NCBI GenBank assembly: GCA_020832545.1
Contig: JAFIEK010000022.1
Location: forward strand, 1-63,924
Origin: Pararhodobacter sp.
Lineage (GTDB): Bacteria; Pseudomonadota; Alphaproteobacteria; Rhodobacterales; Rhodobacteraceae
Direction: 5' to 3'
DNA: 63,924 bases
Made by a program: the position numbers and the translations under genes. Under the pieces are notes generated by a model. That model was not told the DNA's origin, searched no databases, and saw only the letters and a program-made list of their open reading frames with translations. Positions 47,710 through 57,000 of this stretch are shown here, piece by piece. How positions within the stretch are numbered: position 1 is the stretch's first letter; the number at the start of each line of letters is the position of its first letter.

Positions 47710-48852
47710 TTACCGCAAGCTTTGCAGCAACTCCTGCGACGGTGTTCCAGTGACGGGCAGGCCTCTGTTGGTTTGATAGGCGCGGATCGCGGTTTCGGTG
47801 TTGCGGCCAATCACGCCGTCTGCACCCTGCGTATCGAACCCGCGTGCCGTGAGGCGTTGCTGCAGGGTGATCCGGTCTGCCTTGGTCAGCCCGTTTTCAT
47901 CAGGTGGAAAGCTGCCCCGCAATGGCCCGGCCCCACCGATCCGATCGGCGAGATGCCCAACCCCGATCGCATAGGCATCAGAGTTGTTGTAGCGCTTGAT
48001 AACCCGGAAATTGCTTGTCGTGTTAAAGCGTGGCCCACCAGCCTGCGGCTGGATCACCGTGCCCGATGGCCCGCCACTGCCAACCTCGCCGCCCCAGCCC
48101 AGACCGCGGGTCCAGCCGTTGCGTTGCAGATACGCCGCTGCCGAGGCCAGTGCGTCGCTTGGGTCGTCCGACCATATGTCGCGCCGCCCGTCGCCGGTGA
48201 AATCAACTGCGAATTGCAGATATGACGTGGGGATGAACTGGGTATGCCCCATCGCGCCCGCCCAGCTGCCGGTCATGCGTGAGGCCGTGATATCGCCGTT
48301 CTGCAAGATCCGCAGCGCCGCCATCAGCTGCTGCTCAAAGAACTGCCCGCGCCGCCCGTCAAAGGCCAGCGTCGAGGTGGCCGAGATCACCGGCACATCG
48401 CCGCGGCGCTCGCCATAAAAGCTCTCCAGACCCCAGATCGCCGTGATGATTTTCGCATCAACGCCGTATCGATCCTCAAGCGTGCTCAGTGTCCGGCGAT
48501 GGCGTGCAAAGGCTGCGCGCCCTTTTTCCACCCGTTCGTCCGACGCGGCGATGGACAAATAATCTTCAAGGGTGCGGCTGAACTCGGTCTGGTTGCGATC
48601 GCGCGTGACAACGCCCGGCAGATAGCCAGTGCCCTGAAACGCCGCCGAAAGCGTGGATTGCGAAATCCCCTGCGACGCTGCGCGCTCACGAAATGACGCC
48701 ACCCAAGCGTCATAGTCGCTGTTTGGCACGGGCCGCAGATCGTCAGGCAATCCGGGCGGGGGGCTGCTCATGCTGGCCGGGAGACGGCGCGAACAGGCAG
48801 CAAGGCCAAGGCTCAGTAGCCCCAGCCCGAAAAGGCGTCGATTGATCTGCAT
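47710..48852 (-). CDS. Lytic murein transglycosylase (MltB-type) with peptidoglycan-binding domain, predicted lipoprotein
   Basis: A 380-residue cell-wall lytic enzyme that cleaves MurNAc-GlcNAc to 1,6-anhydro products. The N-terminus reads MQINRRLFGLGLLSLGLAAC: a lipobox (LAAC) and a twin-arginine-like NRRLFGLG, so Tat export as a lipoprotein is possible. The SLT_2/MltB core holds the catalytic Glu in AIWGLESFYGERRG, plus GAMGHTQFIPTSYLQFAVDFTGDGRRDIW. The C-terminal PG_binding_1 domain includes GADGVIGRNTETAIRAYQ. It is downstream of, and on the same strand as, the GH25 gene. Confidence 0.92.
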   Translation of the reverse strand: MQINRRLFGLGLLSLGLAACSRRLPASMSSPPPGLPDDLRPVPNSDYDAWVASFRERAASQGISQSTLSAAFQGTGYLPGVVTRDRNQTEFSRTLEDYLSIAASDERVEKGRAAFARHRRTLSTLEDRYGVDAKIITAIWGLESFYGERRGDVPVISATSTLAFDGRRGQFFEQQLMAALRILQNGDITASRMTGSWAGAMGHTQFIPTSYLQFAVDFTGDGRRDIWSDDPSDALASAAAYLQRNGWTRGLGWGGEVGSGGPSGTVIQPQAGGPRFNTTSNFRVIKRYNNSDAYAIGVGHLADRIGGAGPLRGSFPPDENGLTKADRITLQQRLTARGFDTQGADGVIGRNTETAIRAYQTNRGLPVTGTPSQELLQSLR

Positions 48853-49052
48853 CGGTCTGCTCACCTCTTGATGCGTTTTCGCTCATTGTGCAGCCTTGGC
48901 GCGCTTCATTCAATGGTGCAGTTCCCGGTTGTGGAAATCAGGCAAGACTCAGCCGGGTTCTGGCGGCGTGATCCGGACCCCACAGAGAATGGCAACAATG
49001 ATCACCGGGGCTGATCGCTGCCCGAACATTCGCGCAGAGGCTGGCGAAGAAT

Positions 49053-49877
49053 TCATCTGCGCCAGCGGGCCCAGTCGGCAACAGAGCCTGCGAAGACGTT
49101 GATGTCAACCGGGCCACGGATGCCGGGCACGACCCCGGTGCCGGTGTATTGCCAGAAGGACCAGCGCTGGCCGGGATAAACCGTCGAGGGGTGGCCTGCG
49201 ACCGAACGCAGCCAGAACTCGGTTCTCGGCAGAGCGCCGATCCCGGTTTCGCGGTAGAAATCGACCGTGGTGTAGACCACCGGGCGCTGGCCATAATGCG
49301 CGGTCAGAATATCAAGGAAGCGCGCGGCCTCGGCCCTGACGGTGGCAGGGTCTGGGCGCAGGGTACAGGTCGGAGACCGATGGTTCCATTCAAGGTCAAG
49401 CACCGGTGGCAGGGCTGCCGGGTCGCGCGGAACGTGCTGGATAAACCAACGTGCCTGATCTTCGGCGGAACGACAGAAATAGTAGAAATGATAGGCCCCG
49501 CGCGGCACACCGGCGCGTGCAGCGCCCTGCCAGTTGTCAGGGAACAAGGGGTCGGTGTGATCGCCACCCTCGGTCGCCTTGATATATGCAAAGGCAACGC
49601 CGGAGGCGCGCACCGCAGGCCAGTCAATAGCGCCCTGCCAGCGCGAGACGTCAATGCCGTGAACCGCATAGGCAGAGGGTGCACGCCCGTCCCAGGGGTG
49701 GGGGTTGTTGTCGCCAAAGGTGGGGAACGGCACCGCAACAGACCGCGACGAGGCGACAGCGGCCTCGGCCCGGGAGGCGGCGGGGGGCGCGGGATAATCC
49801 CCGCGCTCAGGTCCGGAACAGCCGAGAACCAACAAAGGCAGCAGAACTATCAGGGATTGGACTACAGCAAACCGCAT
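49053..49877 (-). CDS. GH25 family lysozyme, predicted lipoprotein
   Basis: A 274-residue muramidase-like protein. Signal peptide VVQSLIVLLPLLVLGC with a lipobox cysteine, then a linker and the GH25 fold: VHGIDVSRWQGAIDWPAVRASGVAFAYIKATEGG, RGAYHFYYFC and LPPVLDLEWNH supply the catalytic Asp/Glu residues; FWLRSVAGHPS and WSFWQYTGTG follow as expected. GH25 enzymes cleave the beta-1,4 MurNAc-GlcNAc bond. A GGAGGA ribosome-binding site precedes the ATG. It is followed 200 bp later by the MltB-type gene on the same strand. Confidence 0.9.
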   Translation of the reverse strand: MRFAVVQSLIVLLPLLVLGCSGPERGDYPAPPAASRAEAAVASSRSVAVPFPTFGDNNPHPWDGRAPSAYAVHGIDVSRWQGAIDWPAVRASGVAFAYIKATEGGDHTDPLFPDNWQGAARAGVPRGAYHFYYFCRSAEDQARWFIQHVPRDPAALPPVLDLEWNHRSPTCTLRPDPATVRAEAARFLDILTAHYGQRPVVYTTVDFYRETGIGALPRTEFWLRSVAGHPSTVYPGQRWSFWQYTGTGVVPGIRGPVDINVFAGSVADWARWRR

Positions 49878-50046
49878 CGTTCCTCCGCCGGGGTGGGGCC
49901 TGACCATGATTGCAGGGGTGGGGCAGCGATGTCACGGGGGTAACGTGAGGTGCTGATCAACTTGGCGCGAGCCGGGCGCACGCGGGTTACGGGCACCGGG
50001 ACGGCAGCCCGGTTGCTTCGCTCAAGCGCTGACACCTGATCGGAAC

Positions 50047-50934
50047 TCATCTCCAGGGCTCCGTCACCTGCCCAAACTCTGACAGAACCCAATCAACCGT
50101 CTGCTTCAATGGCTTTGAGGCGTGCTCATGTTCCGACCAGGACATGAAGAGATATTCGTCTGAAACATCCGGGCTGCGCCAGAGTTCGACCAGCCGGCCT
50201 GCGACAAGGTCCTCGTCGATCATATATGTCGGTGCGATGGCGACCCCGTGACCTTTGACTGCCGCGTCCAGTGCAAGGGCTGACCGGGCAAAATTCAGCA
50301 AACTGTGTCTGCCACGATGGCCAGCACCCTCGATCAGACGTTCCCACCTGCGATGCCCGTCCTGCAAGAGCGGGAACGTCAGCAGTGTCTCGATATCCGT
50401 CGGCCAATCGGGCCCAAGCAGTTGCGGGCTGCACACCGCGACAAGTTGCAGCTCTGCCAAACGCCTTACATGATGGCCCGGAACCCGGTCAGCCAATTTT
50501 CCCGGCCAGATTGCTATCTCGTTTCGCCCGAGGTTTCGAGTTATCAGGTTCTGATGGACCTCGGTGGTCAGGTTGAGGTGCGCAAACCGGGTGTTGAACG
50601 CTTTCAGACGCGGAATGAACCACCTCGACGCAAACGATGGCCCCAGATGCAGGGTGACCTGATCACTTGCACGCTGAAGGTCTGCGCCCGCCGTGGCCAG
50701 AACAGACAGGGCCTTTTCGACCGCATTGCGGTACTTTTCACCGTTGTTCGTCAGGCTGACCCCGCGCGCCTTGCGCTCGAAAAGAACGACACCAAGATCC
50801 AGTTCAAGCTGTTTGATGCGTTGCGAAACTGCGCCATGTGAGAGGTTCAGCACCTCTGCCGCCCGCTGAAAATTGCCGTGCTGTGCAGCGCTGGCAAACA
50901 CCCGCAGTGAGTTCAGATTGACATTCTGGGTCAT
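50047..50934 (-). CDS. LysR family transcriptional regulator (GcvA-like)
   Basis: A 295-residue LysR regulator. Helix-turn-helix NFQRAAEVLNLSHGAVSQRIKQLE lies at residues about 19-42; the effector domain starts at LHLGPSFASRWFIPRLKAF, a pattern of the GcvA-like group, and includes GHGVAIAPTYMIDEDLVAGRLVEL. The start MTQNVNLNSLRVF gives the normal domain order; the frame is open further upstream without homology. It is divergent from the GNAT gene (123-bp gap), which is the likely target by LysR convention. Confidence 0.92.
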   Translation of the reverse strand: MTQNVNLNSLRVFASAAQHGNFQRAAEVLNLSHGAVSQRIKQLELDLGVVLFERKARGVSLTNNGEKYRNAVEKALSVLATAGADLQRASDQVTLHLGPSFASRWFIPRLKAFNTRFAHLNLTTEVHQNLITRNLGRNEIAIWPGKLADRVPGHHVRRLAELQLVAVCSPQLLGPDWPTDIETLLTFPLLQDGHRRWERLIEGAGHRGRHSLLNFARSALALDAAVKGHGVAIAPTYMIDEDLVAGRLVELWRSPDVSDEYLFMSWSEHEHASKPLKQTVDWVLSEFGQVTEPWR

Positions 50935-51057
50935 GAAACACCAAGGCGTTAGTTTTTCTAATGCCTCATGCAGTTTTGATGCTTTGTCAACGCATCCAGG
51001 GTCTGCGATCACCCTCATGAAACCTGATTTCCTATCCCCGCAACCGTAAGGAAAGAG

Positions 51058-52062
51058 ATGACGATCACCATCAGACCCGCCGGACTTTCCGACCTCGATC
51101 CGCTCGCAGACCTCTTGCTGGCCGACGCCGAGAGCCGCTGTGCGCTTCGCCCTGATCTGTGGAAACTGGACAAAGCCCCGCGGCAGAGAATCCTGAACAG
51201 CGTGAAGGCGGCGATGGAGGCCGACAACCCGCCCTTCCGTCAGCAATGGCTTGTCGCCGAGGCTGACCGACGCATTGTCGGTGTGACGCATTCCATTCTT
51301 CTGCCCGTTCCGCCCATCTATGCGGGCAAGTTTGGCCCACCCGGTCTGATCATGGAGGACTGCCATATCGCAGCCGATGCCCCGCCGGACACGCGAAGCC
51401 TGCTTTTTCAGGCCGCTGCGGCCGATCTGACGAAAGCCGGTGCCCGGATACTTCTGGCCTCAAGCGTTGAAGGTGGGGAATGGGAAGCCGAATACGCCCG
51501 CCAGGGGCTCAAACCGCTCACCATGTATTTTGCCAAAACCGGTCTGAGCAATGCCAGCGCGTTCACCGATGTGCGACATGCGCTGGTCAAGGATGTGCCT
51601 GCGATCGTTGCTTCGAGCGCCGTGAATCGGCAGATCCTGAAGGATCTGCACCCCCTGTTCTGGAAACCGCATGACGCGGCGGACAGCCGCTTTGGCGCGT
51701 GGATGACACGCAGCCTGACCCTGAATGACCGCGACATGTCCGTCGCAGAAACCGCCGGGAGGGTGCGGGGGTATGCGATCTCGCAGCCCGCGACAGCGCT
51801 GCATTTCCCGGCACCGCACGACATCTCGAACGTCGGCGTGATTGATGATTTTTTCCACGAAGAGCTGGTGGATGCCCGAGAGCTTCAGGCCGGTGGCATC
51901 AAGTCTGCTACGCTTTTTGAGGCAGCAGAAGCTGCGCGCGGCAGGCGCGGCAACGCCTCGGTACTGGTGGTATGCCCGGCGGCATGGGCATCAAAGATCA
52001 CGCTGTTGAAGAACGCAGGCTACAGCAACGCGATCACATGGTTCATCAAAACGCCCGATTGA
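51058..52062 (+). CDS. GNAT-like acetyltransferase family protein
   Basis: A 334-residue protein. The N-terminal part resembles a GNAT domain (ITIRPAGLSDLDPLADLLLADAESR; WLVAEADRRIVGVTHSI; LIMEDCHIAADAPPDTRSLLFQAAAADLTKAGARILL), and a second similar half follows (VRHALVKDVPAIVAS..VGVIDDFFHEE..ASVLVVCPAAWASKITLLKNAGYSNA), so a tandem GNAT architecture is likely. The acetyl-CoA loop is not canonical and the substrate is unknown. Divergent from a LysR gene that probably regulates it. Confidence 0.7.
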   Translation: MTITIRPAGLSDLDPLADLLLADAESRCALRPDLWKLDKAPRQRILNSVKAAMEADNPPFRQQWLVAEADRRIVGVTHSILLPVPPIYAGKFGPPGLIMEDCHIAADAPPDTRSLLFQAAAADLTKAGARILLASSVEGGEWEAEYARQGLKPLTMYFAKTGLSNASAFTDVRHALVKDVPAIVASSAVNRQILKDLHPLFWKPHDAADSRFGAWMTRSLTLNDRDMSVAETAGRVRGYAISQPATALHFPAPHDISNVGVIDDFFHEELVDARELQAGGIKSATLFEAAEAARGRRGNASVLVVCPAAWASKITLLKNAGYSNAITWFIKTPD

Positions 52063-52083
52063 CGGCGAAAGCAGAACGCCCCC

Positions 52084-52170
52084 ATGGCCAAGGGGCGCGG
52101 ATGGCGCGATGCGAACATGGCTAAACGGCTTGGCACGATGATCGACAAGCTGCCGCAACCGGACGGTTAG
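52084..52170 (+). other. Short 28-codon ORF in the GNAT-pyrF gap, possible gene remnant
   Basis: ATG to TAG encodes MAKGRGWRDANMAKRLGTMI and eight more residues. It lies 21 bp after the GNAT stop and converges on pyrF. It looks protein-like (basic, no low complexity) but is too short to classify; it may be a remnant, a microprotein or chance. Confidence 0.25.
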
Positions 52171-52193
52171 CAATATGTGCCGTTCTGCCAGGA

Positions 52194-52988
52194 TCACCCC
52201 GCCAATGCCGCGACCGCCGCACGAAGACGGGCTGCACTGGGTCCCTGTGACGCGACGGCGCGTGCCGACGACACCACCAGCCGCTCGCGCACCTCTGGTG
52301 GCAAGGCGTCAAGATCCTCCATCCGCCCTCCCTGCGCGCCGATACCGGGAACGAGAAAGCGCGCGTCAGGCATGATCTGCGCGGCGCGGCGCAGGTCAAC
52401 CGGATCGGTTGCGCCAATTACGGCACCGGGGAATCCGGGGGCGTAGTCTGCGCCCATCCCGGCGATCCCCTCTGCCACATGCTGCCAGAGCGGGGGCGCG
52501 CCGTGGCCCTGCACCGCAGCACCCTCAGGGTTGGAAGAGCGCGTGACGACAAAGACATAGGCACCCGCCGCAAAAGCGCGGTCAAGCAGCGGGCGTAACG
52601 CATCCAGCCCCAGATACGGCACAGCCGTGACCGCATCAACTTGCAGCGGAGCGTCGGGGCCAATCCAGGCCTGTGCATAGGCGTCCATCGTTGGCCCGAT
52701 GTCGGCGCGCTTGGCGTCAGCGATCACGGTTAGGCCCGCTTCACGCGCTTCGCCGATCAGGGTCTCCAGCACGGCGTATCCCGCAGCCCCGAAGCGCTCG
52801 AAATATGCGACTTGCGGCTTGACGACCGGGCATGCACCACCTGCCGCCGCAAGCAGCGCGCGCCCGAACGCAAGCGCACCTTCGGGTGCGTCAGGCAGGC
52901 CCCACGCGGCTAAATCTGCGGCGGAAGGGTCGATGCCAAGGCAGGCGATGGGGCGGCCTGGATGGCGGGGGTGTGGATTGAATGGCAA
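52194..52988 (-). CDS. pyrF: Orotidine 5'-phosphate decarboxylase (type 2)
   Basis: A 264-residue enzyme that makes UMP from OMP. The type 2 (long) form signature is VIADAKRADIGPTMDAYAQ, with the catalytic Lys/Asp set; GIDPSAAD near the N-terminus and FLVPGIGAQGGRMEDLDAL near the C-terminus are also typical. Full length. It lies downstream of the nrdJ region on the same strand with about 280 bp between the original nrdJ end and its start; not an obvious operon. Confidence 0.95.
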   Translation of the reverse strand: MPFNPHPRHPGRPIACLGIDPSAADLAAWGLPDAPEGALAFGRALLAAAGGACPVVKPQVAYFERFGAAGYAVLETLIGEAREAGLTVIADAKRADIGPTMDAYAQAWIGPDAPLQVDAVTAVPYLGLDALRPLLDRAFAAGAYVFVVTRSSNPEGAAVQGHGAPPLWQHVAEGIAGMGADYAPGFPGAVIGATDPVDLRRAAQIMPDARFLVPGIGAQGGRMEDLDALPPEVRERLVVSSARAVASQGPSAARLRAAVAALAG

Positions 52989-53268
52989 GGGCGACCTCCA
53001 GGCAAGGGAATGGGTATGCTTCTGCCTATCATGACCCTGACACCGCGGGTAAGGTTATGGTCCGCTGCCTTGCATCGCCGAAACCCGCTTACCGAGGTCC
53101 GGCCCCAAGCTGCCGGTCGCCCCGCGCTATGTGGTGCACCACGCACCAACCTTCCGCCATTCATGCGTGCCTGCCCTGCCCCCCGCAATGCGGGGAGCTG
53201 TCTTCATTATGCAGGCACAGAACATGGCCAGACGCGCAAGATCTGCTGCGGCCGAGGGCCGGATCCTC
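52989..53268. other. Intergenic region between pyrF and the nrdJ-end duplicate, with one hairpin
   Basis: No gene is recognised. CCCCGC-AAT-GCGGGG (53181-53195) is a perfect 6-bp GC hairpin about 75 bp after the first nrdJ-end copy and could be the original nrdJ terminator. The pyrF promoter should lie here. A TGA in frame with the duplicated nrdJ codons is at 53267-53269. Confidence 0.45.
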
Positions 53269-53322
53269 AGCTACACCCGCTCGTCCCGCCGCAGGTGTTG
53301 CACTTCATGCAGGTGCCGTTGC
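53269..53322 (-). repeat. Duplicate of the nrdJ 3' end (putative left attachment site)
   Basis: 54 bp identical to 54014-54067 except one base (53291 G versus 54036 A, a synonymous Cys codon). Read on the minus strand it encodes [17 protein letters not shown] and then a TGA (53269-53267), i.e. a complete nrdJ C-terminus with its own stop. Sequence identity stops abruptly on both sides. This is best explained as the original nrdJ end displaced by an insertion. Confidence 0.85.
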
Positions 53323-53389
53323 TGCGGCGGTCGTGCTTATCGCCCAGCAATAAATTAGCGGCTATAATGAGCAACAAACTAACGACACC

Positions 53390-53998
53390 CTAGAACACTA
53401 CTCGCTCGTGTTTCGGCCTTGGTCGCGCCAATTCGCGCTTAAAGACATCAAGCCGAACCATTCTCTGAGCCTTTTTCACATAACGAACATCAGTAAAAGC
53501 TCGGTGGGCTAATTGAATCGGATCCATCGAATCGTTCAGCAATTCAACTCCGCATTGGAGGAATACCGCGGCGTAATTTGCTTCCAGTTCCTCTAGAGTC
53601 GGCGGAATGTTGGACATGCCATTTGGCCCTGAGAACAACTGAAAGTTTTTCGTGATTGCGCCTCTAGCATGATGATTGAGTGCCAAATGGCCGGCTTCAT
53701 GCGCAAGAATAAAGTTGGATAGTTTGCAGCCACGCTTTGCATTTTCCATCAGCCTTTCATCCACAGTAAGCGTAACCCGGTCGGCAAGAGCAATCACCCC
53801 TGCTTTCCGTTTAAAGTCCTGAGTTTCTTTGGATCTGTAGGCTTTAATTTTCCAACGGCCTTCCTCGTCACACAAATCTTCCCAGTACTCGTCCATACGA
53901 AAAAAGTTCATGTCGGCGCAATAACTGCGCCGACACCCAACCATCTCTTCGAATACCTCAACAGCTCTGCGGGTAGTAAGAGTTTGATCTTTCTGCAT
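53390..53998 (-). CDS. ImmA/IrrE family metallo-endopeptidase
   Basis: A 202-residue zinc peptidase-like protein. The HExxH motif is in ILAHEAGHLALNHHA (about residues 99-113), and a downstream acidic helix EELEANYAAVFLQCG supplies the likely third ligand, as in ImmA/IrrE. There is no helix-turn-helix domain and no signal peptide. ImmA proteins cleave repressors of mobile elements; stand-alone members also occur in toxin-antitoxin-like pairs. Start ATG 53998 has AGGAGC at good spacing; it begins 13 bp after the regenerated nrdJ stop, so it is probably expressed from the nrdJ transcript. AT-richer than neighbours. Confidence 0.82.
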   Translation of the reverse strand: MQKDQTLTTRRAVEVFEEMVGCRRSYCADMNFFRMDEYWEDLCDEEGRWKIKAYRSKETQDFKRKAGVIALADRVTLTVDERLMENAKRGCKLSNFILAHEAGHLALNHHARGAITKNFQLFSGPNGMSNIPPTLEELEANYAAVFLQCGVELLNDSMDPIQLAHRAFTDVRYVKKAQRMVRLDVFKRELARPRPKHERVVF

Positions 53999-54011
53999 CT
54001 GCCCGCTCCTG

Positions 54012-57000
54012 TTAGCTACACCCGCTCGTCCCGCCACAGGTGTTGCACTTCATGCAGGTGCCGTTGCGCACCAGCGTGTAGTTGCCGCATTCGCCGCAGG
54101 GGTCGCCCTCATAGCCTTGCATCCGGGCCTTTGTGCGCGGGTCGATTGTGGCGAGAGCCACGGTCTCGGATGAGGTTTGCGCGCGCATGGCCACCGCCGT
54201 TTCGCCGCTGGCCATCAGCGCCGTGGCATCGAATGACCGGGTGGTGTTGCCGCCTTGCAGCACCACCAGTTCCTGCGGCAGACGCTTGCGCAGATAGCCG
54301 GTAGAGCTGATCTGGCGCAGCACTTCCAGCCCGCGTGAGGCCGCGTCATCGCTCAGATCCGAGACATTTGACTTGCCTTCACCCTCGCCGCCGCCCAGAT
54401 CGTCGAACGCAGCGCCCGTCGGTTTGACATGGGCCAGATCGGTGCGGTCCAGATAGCTGACGGCTAGTTCGCGGAAGATGTAATCGAGGATAGAAGTGGC
54501 GTTCTTGATGCTGTCATTGCCCTGCACCATGCCCGCCGGTTCAAACCGGGTGAAAGTGAAGGCATCGACAAACTCTTCCAGCGGCACGCCGTATTGCAGA
54601 CCCACCGACACGGCGATGGCAAAGTTGTTCATCATCGCCCGGAAGCCCGCACCTTCCTTGTGCATGTCGATGAAGATCTCGCCCAGCTTGCCGTCCTGAT
54701 ACTCGCCCGTGCGCAGATAGACCTTGTGGCCGCCCACAACCGCTTTCTGGGTATAGCCCTTGCGGCGCTCGGGCAGTTTTTCGCGATTGCTGCGCACGAT
54801 TTCCTTGATGATCACCTTCTCGATGATCTTCTCGGCCAGCACAGCAGCTTTCTCCTGATTGCTGCCGGTGGCCATGATCTCTTCGGCTTCCTCGTCATCC
54901 TCGACCAGTGCCGCCGCCAGCGGCTGGCTGAGCTTAGAGCCGTCGCGATAAAGCGCGTTGGCCTTGATCCCCAGCGACCAGCTCAGCTCATAGGCCGCCA
55001 GTGTCTCTTCGATGGTGGCGACATTGGGCATGTTGATGGTCTTGGAGATTGCGCCCGAAATGAAGCTCTGCGCCGCCGCCATCATGTGGATGTGGCTGTC
55101 CACCGACAAGAAGCGCTTGCCGGTCTTGCCGCAGGGGTTGGCGCAGTCGAAGACCGAATAATGCTCAGGCTTCAGATGCGGGGCACCTTCCAGCGTCATG
55201 GTACCGCAGACATGGTCATTCGCGGCGTCGATCTGCGCTTTGGAAAAGCCCAGATGGCGCAGCAGATCAAAGCCCGCATCATTCAGCTTGTCGACTGGTA
55301 TGCCCAGCGTCTCGCGGCAGAAGGTCTCGCCCAGTGTCCATTGATTGAACACGAAGCGGATGTCGAAAGCCGACGGCAGCGCGGCCTCGACCTTGGCAAT
55401 TTCCTCGGGGCCAAAACCATGCCCGATCAACGCGGTGTGGTTGATGTCAGGGCAATTGCCCAGCGAGCCATGACCCTCGGCGAAGGCGGTGATCTCGGCG
55501 ATCTGTGCCTGCGTGTAGCCCATCTTGGTCAGTGCGGCGGGCACCGACTGGTTGATGATCTTGAAATAGCCGCCGCCTGCCAGCTTCTTGAATTTCACCA
55601 GCGCGAAATCAGGCTCAATGCCGGTTGTGTCGCAATCCATGACCAGCCCGATGGTGCCGGTAGGGGCGATCACGGTGGCCTGCGCGTTGCGATAGCCGTG
55701 GGCCTCACCCAGTTCCAGCGCCTCGTCCCAGGCGGCACGGGCCAGCTCAACCAGCCGGGTATCCGGGCAATGCGCGGCGTCAAGCGCCACGGGTGCCACG
55801 TTCACCGCTTCATAATCGGCCAGCCCATGCGCGGCGCGGCGGTGGTTGCGGATCACGCGCAGCATGTGGTCGCGGTTTTTGGCAAAGCCCGGGAACGCAC
55901 CCAGCCCTGCGGCCATTTCAGCCGAAGTGGCATAGGACACGCCGGTCATCAGCGCAGTCAGCGCGCCACAGAGCGCGCGGCCCTCGGGGCTGTCATAGCC
56001 CAGCCCCATGTTCATCAGCAGGCCGCCGATATTGGCATAGCCCAGCCCCAGCGTGCGGAACTCATAGCTGCGCTGCGCGATCTCCTTCGACGGGAACTGC
56101 GCCATCATCACGCTGATTTCCAGTGTCACGGTCCAAAGGCGGGTGGCGTGGATATAGGCCTCGGCATCAAACGCGCCGTCAATGTGGAATTTCAGCAAGT
56201 TCATCGAGGCCAGGTTGCAGGCCGTATCATCGAGGAACATGTATTCCGAGCACGGGTTAGAGCCGCGGATCGCCCCATCCGCCGGGCAGGTGTGCCAGGC
56301 ATTGACCGTATCATGAAACTGGATGCCGGGGTCGGCGCAGGCCCATGCGGCGTGGCCTACCTGCTCCCACAACTCGCGTGCCTTGATGGTCTTGGCGACC
56401 TTGCCATCGGTGCGGCGCAGCAATTCCCAGTCGGCATCATCGCGCACGGCCTGCAAAAAGGCATCGGTCACGCGCACCGAGTTGTTGGAATTCTGGCCCG
56501 AGACAGTGACATAGGCTTCCGAGTCCCAGTCGGTGTCATAGGTGGGAAACTCGATCGAGGTATAGCCCTGACGCGCGTATTGCAGGATGCGGTTGGTGTA
56601 AGTATCAGGGATCATGGCTTTCTTGGCCGACCGGATCGCAGCTTTGAGGGCCGGGTTCTTGGCCGGGTCCACCGCATCTTCGCTGGTGCCGTAGCATTCG
56701 CGGATCGCGGTGAAAATCTCGTTGAGGCGCAGCTCATGCGCTTTTGAGCCCGCGACGAGGCTGGCCACTTTCTGCTCCTCGATCACCTTCCAGTTGATGA
56801 ACGCCTCAATATCGGGGTGATCCATGTCGCAGATCACCATCTTGGCCGCGCGCCGCGTGGTGCCGCCTGACTTGATCGCACCCGCCGCACGGTCGCCGAT
56901 CTTCAGAAAGCCCATCAGGCCTGATGATTTGCCGCCGCCCGAAAGCCGTTCACCCTCGCCCCTGAGCGAGCTGAAGTTGGTGCCGGTGCCTGAGCCGTAT

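Larger units (their letters stand above)
53269..54067. mobile_element. Small putative integrative element in the nrdJ 3' end, carrying an ImmA/IrrE gene
   Basis: A 745-bp unit bounded by 54-bp direct repeats of the nrdJ 3' terminus. The interior (53323-54011) is visibly less GC-rich than the flanks and encodes only one gene, an ImmA/IrrE metallopeptidase. The insertion restores the nrdJ coding end exactly, as tyrosine-recombinase islands and prophages do at the 3' ends of conserved genes. No integrase is present, so it is either non-autonomous or a deletion remnant. The repeat structure is seen directly; mobility is inferred. Confidence 0.7.

Noticed and set aside
52962-53393. Open frames on the plus strand between pyrF and the nrdJ duplicate
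   Set aside because: They run antisense through the pyrF start and the duplicated nrdJ end, with no start signal or recognisable protein features.
54594-56747. Open frame of 717 codons opposite nrdJ
   Set aside because: High-GC codon-bias shadow; nrdJ on the minus strand is a complete recognised enzyme.
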